Source: Burkholderiaceae bacterium
GTDB lineage: Bacteria; Pseudomonadota; Gammaproteobacteria; Burkholderiales; Burkholderiaceae_E
DNA length: 64,000 nt
Reading direction: 5' to 3'
Assembly: GCA_024235875.1 (NCBI GenBank)
Contig: JACKLP010000011.1
Coordinates: 1 to 64,000 of the forward strand
Below, piece by piece: positions 1-7,748 of the stretch. Within the stretch, counting starts at the first letter, position 1. The number at the start of each line of letters is the position of its first letter. The position numbers were made by a program, and so were the translations under genes. Below the pieces are notes generated by a model. It did no database searches, was not told the origin of the DNA, and saw only the letters and a program-made list of their open reading frames with translations.

Positions 1-361
1 GGCGCTCGAAGACCGCGGGCAACAACAGGTCGCGCTGGAGGTCGTTGGCGGCCACCGTGATCGTGGTGTCGAGGCGGGCCGGATCGAAGCCGGCCTCGTG
101 CGCGAAGCGGCGCATTTCGCCGAGCAGGTCGCGGGCACGGGTGGCCAGGCGCATGGCGCGGGCGGTGGCGACGACGCCCCGGCCGGACTTCACGAACAGT
201 GCGTCGCCGACGATGGCGCGTAGCCGATCGAGGCGGTGGCTGACGGCCGACTGCGTGACCCCGAGGCGCGCGGCCGCACCGGTCACCGAGCCTTCGTCGG
301 CAACCGCGACCAGCACGGCCAGCAGATGGCCATCCAGGCTCAAGTGATCGATTTCCTTCAT
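1..361 (-). CDS. LysR-family transcriptional regulator, N-terminal part (runs off the window)
   Basis: Reading the minus strand from the ATG at 361 gives a protein beginning MKEIDHLSLDGHLL, followed by a winged helix-turn-helix typical of LysR regulators (GSVTGAAARLGVTQSAVSHR, then RLRAIVGDALFVKSGRG). About 120 residues are present, and the effector-binding domain lies beyond the left edge. It is divergent from ligAB across a 148 bp gap. In this family that arrangement usually means the regulator controls the neighbouring catabolic genes, here protocatechuate or gallate ring cleavage. The regulatory target is inferred from position only. I could not fix a LysR box in the gap. Confidence 0.85.
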   Translation of the reverse strand, partial: MKEIDHLSLDGHLLAVLVAVADEGSVTGAAARLGVTQSAVSHRLDRLRAIVGDALFVKSGRGVVATARAMRLATRARDLLGEMRRFAHEAGFDPARLDTTITVAANDLQRDLLLPAVFER

Positions 362-509
362 GACGGGTATGACTATCTACCTGTTTCAAAGATGCGTCCA
401 GCGCGTCAGACTCGCATGCTCAGGCGGCAGGCGGCGTGCGGCGCGAGGTCGCCGAGGACCGGCGTGATGCGCCCGGCATTCGGGCGGCGGCAACCCAACG
501 GAGGCGTTC

Positions 510-860
510 ATGGGCAAGGACAAGCGGCAGATCCCGGGCACCACGGTGTTCGGCGCCGAGATGGCGCGCAAGGGCTATGCGCTGAACAAGATGTGCTTCT
601 CGTTCAACGACGCGGCGAACCGCGACGCCTTCGTGGCCGACGAGGACGCCTACTGCGCGCGCTTCGGCCTGAATGCCGAACAGCGCGAGGCGATTCGCCA
701 CCGCAACGTGCTCGAGCTGCTCGCGGCCGGCGGCAACGCGTACTACCTGGCCAAGTTCGCCGGCATCTTCCACCTCGACATGCAAGACATCGGGGCGCAG
801 CAGACCGGCATGACCAAGGACGAGTTCAAGGCCATGCTCGCGGCCCACGCGAACGACTGA
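510..860 (+). CDS. ligA: Protocatechuate 4,5-dioxygenase alpha (small) subunit
   Basis: The protein has 116 residues, the usual size for the LigA small subunit of type II extradiol dioxygenases. Recognisable LigA features are the N-terminal PGTTVFGAEMARKGYALNKM stretch, the central RNVLELLAAGGNAYYLAKF helix and the GMTKDEFKAML tail. LigA is not catalytic alone. It caps the active site of LigB, and the pair opens the ring of protocatechuate between C4 and C5. The start is the ATG at 510, preceded by GGAGG. ligB follows 52 bp downstream in the same operon. A gallate or related substrate cannot be excluded from sequence alone. Confidence 0.93.
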   Translation: MGKDKRQIPGTTVFGAEMARKGYALNKMCFSFNDAANRDAFVADEDAYCARFGLNAEQREAIRHRNVLELLAAGGNAYYLAKFAGIFHLDMQDIGAQQTGMTKDEFKAMLAAHAND

Positions 861-912
861 GTGCCGAGCCCACCCGCCGACGAAACCAAAGACGAAGAGA
901 CCGGAGAATCCC

Positions 913-1749
913 ATGGCCGAGATCGCTGGTGTCCTGATGATGTCGCACGTGCCCGCCATCGGCGGTGCCATTGCCAAGGGCGTGCAACAGGAGCCCTACT
1001 GGAAACCTTTCTTCGACGGGTTTCCGCCGGTGCGCGATTGGCTCGCCCAGGCGAAGCCCGACGTCGCGGTGATGGTCTACAACGACCACGGCCTGAACTT
1101 CTTTCTCGACAAGATGCCGACCTTTGCGCTGGGTGTCGCGCCCCAGTACCAGAACGCGGACGAAGGCTGGGGCATTCCGGTGGTGCCGCCCTTCGAGGGC
1201 GACGAGGACTTGTCGTGGCACCTGCTCGAATCGCTGGTGGATGCCGAGTTCGACCCGGTGAGCTGCCAGGAGATGGCCGTGGATCACGCGTTCACGCTGC
1301 CCTTGCAGCTTTGCTGGCCCGACATGAAATGGCCGGTTCGCACCGTGCCGGTGGTGGTCAACACCGTGCAGTACCCAATGCCGTCGGCCGCGCGCTGCGC
1401 GAAGCTTGGTCGCACGATCGGCGATGCGATCCGGGCCTGGGACAGCGACGCGCGCGTGGTGGTGTTTGGCACCGGTGGCCTGTCGCACCAGCTCGAGGGC
1501 GAGCGCGCGGGCTTCATCAACAAGCCATTCGACGAGAAGTTCATGGCGAGCATGGTCGACGACCCTGAATGGGCGACGCAGTTCTCGATCCACGACATCA
1601 TCGAGAAGACCGGCACCCAGGGGCTCGAGTTGCTGAACTGGCTGGCAGCGCGCAACACGGTGCCCGGGACCATGCGCACCGTCCATTCGAACTACCACAT
1701 CCCGATCTCGAACACCGCATCGGCGCTGATGGCGCTCGAGCCGGCCTGA
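913..1749 (+). CDS. ligB: Protocatechuate 4,5-dioxygenase beta (catalytic) subunit
   Basis: This 278-residue protein is the catalytic, non-haem Fe(II) subunit of the extradiol ring-cleavage dioxygenase. The LigB iron ligands are visible: His12 in MSHVPAIG, His59 in YNDHGLNFF and a glutamate near residue 239 in TQGLELLNW. The probable acid/base His192 lies in GGLSHQLEG. It would convert protocatechuate to 4-carboxy-2-hydroxymuconate semialdehyde with O2 in the cytoplasm. GGAGA precedes the ATG. Later steps of the 4,5-cleavage pathway (ligC, ligI, ligJ, ligK) are not in the immediate neighbourhood, so either they lie to the left of the window or the substrate differs. Confidence 0.94.
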   Translation: MAEIAGVLMMSHVPAIGGAIAKGVQQEPYWKPFFDGFPPVRDWLAQAKPDVAVMVYNDHGLNFFLDKMPTFALGVAPQYQNADEGWGIPVVPPFEGDEDLSWHLLESLVDAEFDPVSCQEMAVDHAFTLPLQLCWPDMKWPVRTVPVVVNTVQYPMPSAARCAKLGRTIGDAIRAWDSDARVVVFGTGGLSHQLEGERAGFINKPFDEKFMASMVDDPEWATQFSIHDIIEKTGTQGLELLNWLAARNTVPGTMRTVHSNYHIPISNTASALMALEPA

Positions 1750-1758
1750 AGAAGGGGA

Positions 1759-2661
1759 TCAGCGGCCGACGTCGGGTCCGGGCGAGAACGGCGGCCCGAA
1801 TCGGGCCTGTTCGATCTCGACGCGATAGAAGGCGAAATAGTCGTTGGTGCCGATGAAGTTGCCCCCTTCGACGCGAGTGGGCACGCGAAAGCCGTCGAAC
1901 TCGCGATAGTCGGACAGTTCGCCACCGAAGGGCTGGATCCGATAGCGCTTCTCGGGGTTCGCATTGCTCCAGCGCGCGATCGAGACCCGGGTCGGCCGGC
2001 CGTCCTCGTCGACCCGAATGTCGACTGCCTGGACCCGTTCGCCATCGCGGACCGTGGCGCGGGCGGTGTTCTCGTCGACGGCCTCCCAGCGCGTGCCGTG
2101 GGCCGGCAGCAGGGCGGCCGGGGTCCAGATCGCCGCCTCGGCGAGCGTGCGACCGAAGGCCGATCGCGCATGGTCCGGGTCGCCCCCGGCGCGCGCGACC
2201 GGCACCAGATCGAACAGTCGGAATCGGGTCCAGGATCGTGCCCCGAGCTGGCCGTCGGAGCCGACGATCCGCACTGCGCCATCGCCCATCCGGGCCTTCC
2301 AGACGAAGCCGGCCGGCGGCACCAGCAACTGGTGTGCGCGCAACGCTTGCTCGTTCGGGTTCGCCTTGTCGCCGAGCGCGAACACGCCGTTCATCCGAAG
2401 CTCGACCGCCGTCCGCAACCGGGTGCCGGGTCGGATCGTGAATTCGAAGTAGCGTCGGGCCGGCTCGGGCAGCCCGGCCACCATGTTCGCGTCGAACACA
2501 GCAGCGCTGTCTTGCACAATGCTTGCGAGCTGAGCCCAGGTGCGGGCGTCGTCGCGCAGGTCGCGATGCCGAAGCAGCATCAGGCCCGCCGCACCGGCGG
2601 CGAGCAGCATGGCCAGGACGAGGAGCGTGGCCTTGATCACGCGCGGTGCCCGCACTCGCAT
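1759..2661 (-). CDS. DUF6544-like exported or membrane-anchored protein
   Basis: This is a 300-residue protein with an N-terminal hydrophobic segment (about residues 10-30: ATLLVLAMLLAAGAAGLMLL) that serves as a signal anchor. The pattern LPEPARRYFEFTI at about 64-76, an early GFVWKARMG segment and a C-terminal YREFDGFRVPTRVEGG region match what I know of the DUF6544/DUF6920-type family. That family has no established activity. It ends 10 bp from the ligB stop on the opposite strand, so the genes converge. Start and length are normal for the family. The family name is from memory, not a search. Confidence 0.7.
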   Translation of the reverse strand: MRVRAPRVIKATLLVLAMLLAAGAAGLMLLRHRDLRDDARTWAQLASIVQDSAAVFDANMVAGLPEPARRYFEFTIRPGTRLRTAVELRMNGVFALGDKANPNEQALRAHQLLVPPAGFVWKARMGDGAVRIVGSDGQLGARSWTRFRLFDLVPVARAGGDPDHARSAFGRTLAEAAIWTPAALLPAHGTRWEAVDENTARATVRDGERVQAVDIRVDEDGRPTRVSIARWSNANPEKRYRIQPFGGELSDYREFDGFRVPTRVEGGNFIGTNDYFAFYRVEIEQARFGPPFSPGPDVGR

Positions 2662-2710
2662 CGCATGGCGTCGTCGCGCGATCGGAAACCTCGGTGCAGT
2701 CGCCGGCCCG

Positions 2711-3403
2711 CTAGTGGATCTCGCGCGCGTTCGCCATCGCCTTCTTGAGCTTGTGGATGTCGAAGTCCTCGGCGCGCGCGCACGCGAGGACCACCGCCTC
2801 GCGCCGGACCAGCAGGTCGACGGCGCCGGCGATGTCCTTGAGCACCTCGGTGGGGATCACCACGGCTCCATGGCGATCGGCATGAATGATGTCGCCGTCG
2901 GAGACCGCCATGCCGTAGATGTTGACGTCGCAGCCGAAATCCTCGACGTGCACGTGCGCGTGGCTCGGTGCCACCATGCCCGCCAGCAGCTGGAAGCCGG
3001 GCGCACATTGGTCGAGATCGCGGATCGAGCCGTCGGTGACCACGCCCTCGCAGCCCAGTCCCTTGTGGATGGCCGTATTGACTTCGCCCCAGAAGGCGCC
3101 GAAGCCGGGGATCGGGTCCAGGTCCTGGATAACGGAGATGCTGGGCAACGGGTCCTTGGCCACGTACTCGTAGTAGGGTTCGCGGCGCGCGGCAACGGCG
3201 GGCGATGCCGGCGTGAGCGAACGGATCGTCGCGGTGCGTGCGAAGCCGACCATCGGGGGCATCGACGGATCACGGCAGATCAGCGGCCGGGTCGTGAAAC
3301 CCGTCGCGCGACGCGATGGCGCGACGATCTCGAGCGCATTGCAGATGGTCGGGGTGTCGTAGGCTTTCAGGGCCGCCAGGTCCTCGGCGGTAATCGTGAC
3401 CAT
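2711..3403 (-). CDS. RraA-like / HMG-aldolase-fold protein
   Basis: The 230-residue protein has the RraA/4-hydroxy-4-methyl-2-oxoglutarate aldolase signature: a conserved FWGEVN block (about 104-109) and the metal and substrate-binding TDGSIRD block (about 123-129, with the Arg-Asp pair at 128-129). True members cleave 2-oxo acids using a divalent metal. LigK of the 4,5-cleavage pathway belongs to this fold, so proximity to ligAB is suggestive. The N-terminal half here resembles the general RraA group more than LigK, and two genes separate it from ligB. I therefore leave the substrate open. Confidence 0.78.
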   Translation of the reverse strand: MVTITAEDLAALKAYDTPTICNALEIVAPSRRATGFTTRPLICRDPSMPPMVGFARTATIRSLTPASPAVAARREPYYEYVAKDPLPSISVIQDLDPIPGFGAFWGEVNTAIHKGLGCEGVVTDGSIRDLDQCAPGFQLLAGMVAPSHAHVHVEDFGCDVNIYGMAVSDGDIIHADRHGAVVIPTEVLKDIAGAVDLLVRREAVVLACARAEDFDIHKLKKAMANAREIH

Positions 3404-3604
3404 GTCGCGCTCCTTGGTTCGGTCGGGTCGTGCTCATGCCGATGTTAGCCCCCACGGCGTCGCCCGGGCGCATGCGGACCGTGCAGGCCTGCCGATTGGC
3501 TATGATCGTGGAACCCGGCGGCCGGCAGATCACATTCCGGTAGACCGAGAATTGGCCCGCGGCGGTGCCGCGAACTCGCGCAGCGCGCGCGTCGAGGAGA
3601 CCCG

Positions 3605-4654
3605 ATGTCAGTCGAGAACGTCAGCGACGCCCCCCAGGGCTTCGATACCGCCGCGGTCGAACGATGGATCGGCGCGAACCTGTCGTCGCTCGTGCCGCCG
3701 CTGAGATGGGAGCGACTCCCCGGCGGACATTCCAACCTCACCTACCGGATCACCGACGCCTCGGGGCGGGTGGCGGTGATCCGACGCCCGCCGATGGGCG
3801 AGCTGTTGCCGATGGCGCACGACATGGCGCGCGAGTGGGCGATCATCTCGGCGCTCGCGCCGACGCCGGTGCCGGTGGCGCAACCCCTGGGGTTTTGCGA
3901 TGACCCGGCCGTGACCGGCGCGCGCTTCTACGTGATGGGCCACGTCGACGGTCGGCCGATGTACTCGGGCGAGGACGTCGACGCGATGGTGCCCGAGCCC
4001 GAGCGCCGCGCGCTGGGCTGGTCGTTCATCGATACGCTGGCTGCCTTGCACGCGGTCGACCCCGATGCGGTCGGGCTGGGAACGCTTGGCAAGCGCGACA
4101 GCTACGTCGGTCGGCAGCTTCGAACCTGGTATCGCTCGTGGACGGCGTCGGTCGACGACGCCAGGTACGACGACGAGCGCGCGCACTCGCTGCAGAAGTT
4201 CCTGGCCGAGAACCTGCCCGAGCAGGAATCGGTGCGCGTGGTGCACGGTGACTTCGGCCTGCACAACGTGCTGATCGGGCCCGACTGCCGGGTGGCGGCG
4301 GTCGTCGACTGGGAGATCTCCACGCTCGGCGACCCGCTCGCCGACCTGGCCTATGCGCTGAACCAGTGGGCGGAGCCGGGCGACGCGGTGCCGGTGCGCG
4401 AGAACGCACCGACGATGCGCCCGGGCTTCCCGACCCGGGCCGAACTGGCCGCGCGCTATGCGGATCGAACCGGTCGCGACTTGTCGCGACTCTCGTACTA
4501 CCTGGCGTTCAATTGGTGGAAGAGCGCGTGCATCGTGCACGGCGTCTACGCGCGCTACCTGGCGGGCAAGAAGAGCACCGAGGGCGTGGACCTGGCGGGG
4601 CTGAAGAACCAGTTCGTGCGCTACCTGGGGCTGGCGCAGCAGGCGATCGGCTGA
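3605..4654 (+). CDS. APH-type phosphotransferase (ACAD10/11 N-terminal-like)
   Basis: This 349-residue protein has an aminoglycoside phosphotransferase/choline kinase-like fold. It shows a nucleotide-loop region (LPGGHSNLTYRI, about 40-51), the catalytic HGDFGLHN motif near 214-221 and the metal-binding VVDWE near 232-236. The spacing and the C-terminal NWWKSACIVHGVYARY region fit the bacterial branch related to the kinase domain of ACAD10/ACAD11, which phosphorylates 4-hydroxyacyl-CoAs. This branch is usually annotated only as a phosphotransferase family protein. The ATG at 3605 follows GAGGAGA. It stands alone between the rraA-like gene and the end of the nitrate operon. The substrate is unknown. 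Confidence 0.8.
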   Translation: MSVENVSDAPQGFDTAAVERWIGANLSSLVPPLRWERLPGGHSNLTYRITDASGRVAVIRRPPMGELLPMAHDMAREWAIISALAPTPVPVAQPLGFCDDPAVTGARFYVMGHVDGRPMYSGEDVDAMVPEPERRALGWSFIDTLAALHAVDPDAVGLGTLGKRDSYVGRQLRTWYRSWTASVDDARYDDERAHSLQKFLAENLPEQESVRVVHGDFGLHNVLIGPDCRVAAVVDWEISTLGDPLADLAYALNQWAEPGDAVPVRENAPTMRPGFPTRAELAARYADRTGRDLSRLSYYLAFNWWKSACIVHGVYARYLAGKKSTEGVDLAGLKNQFVRYLGLAQQAIG

Positions 4655-4704
4655 TCCGGGCGCCGGATCGCCGGGAGCAGGCCTGGCCGGCCTCGACGGG
4701 CGGC

Positions 4705-7401
4705 TCAGGCCGCCAACGGCTGAGGTGCTGCCGCGGCGAGCATGGCGCCGATCTCCGAGCGGCACGATCCGCATTGCGTGCCGGCGCCGGTACAGCGCCC
4801 GATCTCGTCGACGCTCGCACATCCGCGTTCGATTTCGCGTGCGATCGTCGCTGCGCCCACGCCCGTGCAGGCACACACCGTTGCACCGGCATCCTCTCCG
4901 GTGTCTCCGGGTCCGCCGGCGAGCAAGGTCGCCAGCGGCGCGCTCGGCGCCGGTTCGCGTAGACGATCGACCAGCCAATTGCGTGCCACCGCGACCGGCG
5001 TCGGCGCCGCGAACAGGGCCCCGGCCAGGCGGCCGTCCCCGCTGGCCGCAGCACGAAAGCCGCCGCCGACGTCGTCGCGGTAGATCGCGAGCGGCTGGTC
5101 GTCGGTGGTGCCAAGCAGTCGGCGGGCAAAGCCGGGCCAGTCACTTGGCACGCGCTCGAGCGCCGCTTCGATGCGCCAACCGCCGTCGCAGGCGGCCACC
5201 GACCAGTAGGCTGCCTCGATCGCGCGGGGTCGGGTGCGCGAGACAGCAAAGATGAAGCTTGCCATCGTGCATCGCGTGATCCGCACGAAGGTTTGCTTGG
5301 ATGCCGGCTGGCCAGAGACCGGATCGCGCTCGGATGGGATCAGGGCTCCGATGCGGGCCATCGAGGCGAACTGGTCGTTCCAGTGCATCGGCGCGAAGAC
5401 CGAGCCGGCACGCTGGCGCGCCGTGATCAGGGCGCGCAGCAGGACCTGTCCGTGGCCACTCTCGACGCGCACGATGTCGGCATCGTCGATGCCGGCCACG
5501 CGTGCATCGTCGGGATGAATCTCGACGAAGGGTTCGGCGATGTGCGCCGACAGCCGCGGGCTGCGGCCGGTGCGGGTCATCGTGTGCCAGTGGTCGCGCA
5601 CCCGACCGGTATTCAGGGTCAGGGAGTACTCGGTGTCGGGCGTGGCCGCGTCCAGGGTCCGCACCGGCAGGAAGCGGCCCTTGCGATCCGCGCTCTGGAA
5701 GCCGCCGTTGGCGAAGAACCGTCGATCAACGGCCGCTTGCCCGCGACCCTGTGGCCATTGGAACGGTTCCAGGCGCGCATAGCCGACCGCGTCGATATCG
5801 GCATGTGCACCGATGTCGAAGGCGCGACGTCCGTCGTTCTCGAAGTCGGACAGTCGGGCATGCTCGGCGAAGATCGCGGCCGGGCCGTCGTACTCGAACG
5901 CGGGTCCGAAGCCCATTCGCCTTGCCACCTCGGCGAGCTGCCACCAGTCGGCGCGCGCCAGGGCTGGCGCCGCCATGAACGCGCGCTGGCGCGAGATGCG
6001 CCGCTCGGAGTTCGTCACGGTCCCGTCCTTCTCGCCCCAGGCGAGCGAGGGCAGGCGCACATGGGCGAGTGGCAGCGTGTCGTTGTGCGCGACGACATCC
6101 GAGACGACCACGAACGGGCAGGCGGCGATCGCGCGTCGCACGCGATCCGCCTCGGGTAGGGAGTCGACGGGATTCGTCGCCAGGACCCACAGCGCGCGAA
6201 TACGGCCGGCCTCGATCGCCTCGAACAGGTCCAGCGCCTTCAGGCCGGCGCGAACGGCCATGCGCGGCGAGCGCCAGAAGCGCTGCAGTCGGTCGCGATC
6301 GGCCGGCTCATCGATGTCGAGATGCGCCGCCAGCATGTTGGCGAGCCCGCCGACTTCGCGCCCACCCATCGCGTTGGGCTGGCCGGTCACCGAGAACGGG
6401 CCCATGCCCGGTCGCCCGATCCGGCCGGTGGCGAGGTGGCAGTTGATGATCGCATTGACCTTGTCGGTACCGTGCCGTGACTGGTTGACCCCCTGGCTGA
6501 AGATCGTCACGACCCGGTCCGTGCAGGCGAACATCGTGTAGAAGCAGGCCAGTTCGGCCTCGGACAGGCCGGTCAGCTCCGCCGTCTGCGCGCGGGGCCG
6601 CTCGCGAGCGGCGGCGAGCGCCGCCTCGAAGCCGCGCGTGTGCGCGTCGATGTACGCGCGATCGAGCGTATCGGTCGCGGCCAGATGGGCGAGCAGGCCG
6701 TTGAACAAGGCCACGTCGCCATCGGGACGAACCGCCAGGTGCAGGTTCGCGCGCTCGGCGCTCATCGTGCGGCGCGGGTCGATGACCACCAGCCGCATCT
6801 GCGGTCGTGCCTGCATCGCTGCCACGATGCGCTGGTATAGCACCGGGTGGCACCAGGCGAGATTCGAGCCGACCAGCACGACGAGATCGGCCTGCTCCAG
6901 GTCGTCGTAGCAGCCGGGCACGATGTCGGCGCCGAATGCACGTCGGTGCCCGGCCACCGTGGAGGCCATGCATAGCCGCGAATTGGTGTCGATGTTCGCG
7001 CTGCCGACGAAACCCTTCATCAGCTTGTTGGCGACGTAATAGTCCTCGGTCAGCAACTGGCCCGAGACGTAGAAGGCCACCGAATCGGGGCCGTGCGCGT
7101 CGATCGTGGCGGTGAAGCGTTGCGCGACGAGCTCGAGTGCCTCATCCCAGCCCGCCCGACGGTTTCCGATCTCGGGGAATCTCAGTCGATCCTCGGGCCC
7201 GAGGGTCTGTGCCAATGCGGATCCCTTCGAGCACAGTCGACCCCGATTGGCCGGGTGCGCGGGATCACCTCTGACCTCGAAGCCGCCCTCGGGCGACGGC
7301 GCCACGATCACGCCGCAACCGACGCCGCAGTAGGGACAGGTGGTGCGCACCGTGCCTGCGGCCGGGGCGATCGGGATCGTCGTGCAAGCGGCGCCTGCCA
7401 T
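4705..7401 (-). CDS. nasA: Assimilatory nitrate reductase, catalytic subunit with C-terminal [2Fe-2S] domain
   Basis: This 898-residue cytoplasmic enzyme reduces nitrate to nitrite. The N-terminal [4Fe-4S] motif is at Cys22-x2-Cys25-x3-Cys29, followed by CSKG. The Mo-bis-MGD domain has the NasA-type cysteine ligand in NTNSRLCMAS-like context (SRLCMAS, about residue 144). A BFD-like [2Fe-2S] domain lies at the C-terminus (VCACTGVGA ... CTGAGTQCGSC). I chose the ATG at 7401, which follows the nirD stop by two bases, although an upstream TTG at 7407 is also in frame. It is the last gene of nrtA-nrtB-nrtCD-nirB-nirD-nasA, so nitrite made here passes directly to NirBD. Confidence 0.95.
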   Translation of the reverse strand: MAGAACTTIPIAPAAGTVRTTCPYCGVGCGVIVAPSPEGGFEVRGDPAHPANRGRLCSKGSALAQTLGPEDRLRFPEIGNRRAGWDEALELVAQRFTATIDAHGPDSVAFYVSGQLLTEDYYVANKLMKGFVGSANIDTNSRLCMASTVAGHRRAFGADIVPGCYDDLEQADLVVLVGSNLAWCHPVLYQRIVAAMQARPQMRLVVIDPRRTMSAERANLHLAVRPDGDVALFNGLLAHLAATDTLDRAYIDAHTRGFEAALAAARERPRAQTAELTGLSEAELACFYTMFACTDRVVTIFSQGVNQSRHGTDKVNAIINCHLATGRIGRPGMGPFSVTGQPNAMGGREVGGLANMLAAHLDIDEPADRDRLQRFWRSPRMAVRAGLKALDLFEAIEAGRIRALWVLATNPVDSLPEADRVRRAIAACPFVVVSDVVAHNDTLPLAHVRLPSLAWGEKDGTVTNSERRISRQRAFMAAPALARADWWQLAEVARRMGFGPAFEYDGPAAIFAEHARLSDFENDGRRAFDIGAHADIDAVGYARLEPFQWPQGRGQAAVDRRFFANGGFQSADRKGRFLPVRTLDAATPDTEYSLTLNTGRVRDHWHTMTRTGRSPRLSAHIAEPFVEIHPDDARVAGIDDADIVRVESGHGQVLLRALITARQRAGSVFAPMHWNDQFASMARIGALIPSERDPVSGQPASKQTFVRITRCTMASFIFAVSRTRPRAIEAAYWSVAACDGGWRIEAALERVPSDWPGFARRLLGTTDDQPLAIYRDDVGGGFRAAASGDGRLAGALFAAPTPVAVARNWLVDRLREPAPSAPLATLLAGGPGDTGEDAGATVCACTGVGAATIAREIERGCASVDEIGRCTGAGTQCGSCRSEIGAMLAAAAPQPLAA

Positions 7402-7403
7402 GG

Positions 7404-7748
7404 TCAATCTCCGCTCGCCTCGGCCGGCTCGGGCACGATCGCATCGAGATCGAGGATCAGCTCGCCGTCGCGATTCTCGATCCGGAAGATCGCCACCGCC
7501 CCGTCGTCGGCGCCGGTGGCGCGGCCGGTCTCGAGCGAGAAGGTCCAGTTGTGCAGCGGGCAGGTGACGGCATGGCCGTGCACGATGCCGTCGGCCAGTG
7601 GCCCGCCCCGATGCGGGCAGCGGTTCTCGGTCGCGAACACCTGGTCATCGAAGGTGCGGAACACCGCGATGCGACCGGCCGGGGTGTCGACGCAGCGCGA
7701 ACCGCGCAGCGGGATGTCGGCGAGCGAGCCGATTCGATAGCGCGTCAT
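7404..7748 (-). CDS. nirD: Nitrite reductase (NADH) small subunit, Rieske-type
   Basis: This 114-residue protein has a Rieske fold. It keeps Cys-x-His (CPHRGGPL, about 44-51) and Cys-x2-His (CPLHNW, about 63-68), so a [2Fe-2S] cluster could be bound here. Many enterobacterial NirD proteins lack these ligands. It partners NirB in reducing nitrite to ammonium with NADH. Its ATG overlaps the nirB stop in an ATGA arrangement, and its TGA lies two bases before the nasA ATG, so the three genes are translationally coupled. Confidence 0.94.
   Translation of the reverse strand: MTRYRIGSLADIPLRGSRCVDTPAGRIAVFRTFDDQVFATENRCPHRGGPLADGIVHGHAVTCPLHNWTFSLETGRATGADDGAVAIFRIENRDGELILDLDAIVPEPAEASGD

Noticed and set aside
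2711..3403. RraA-like gene as ligK (4-carboxy-4-hydroxy-2-oxoadipate aldolase) of the 4,5-cleavage pathway
   Set aside because: The fold fits, but the N-terminal half does not look like LigK, and it is separated from and opposite to ligAB.
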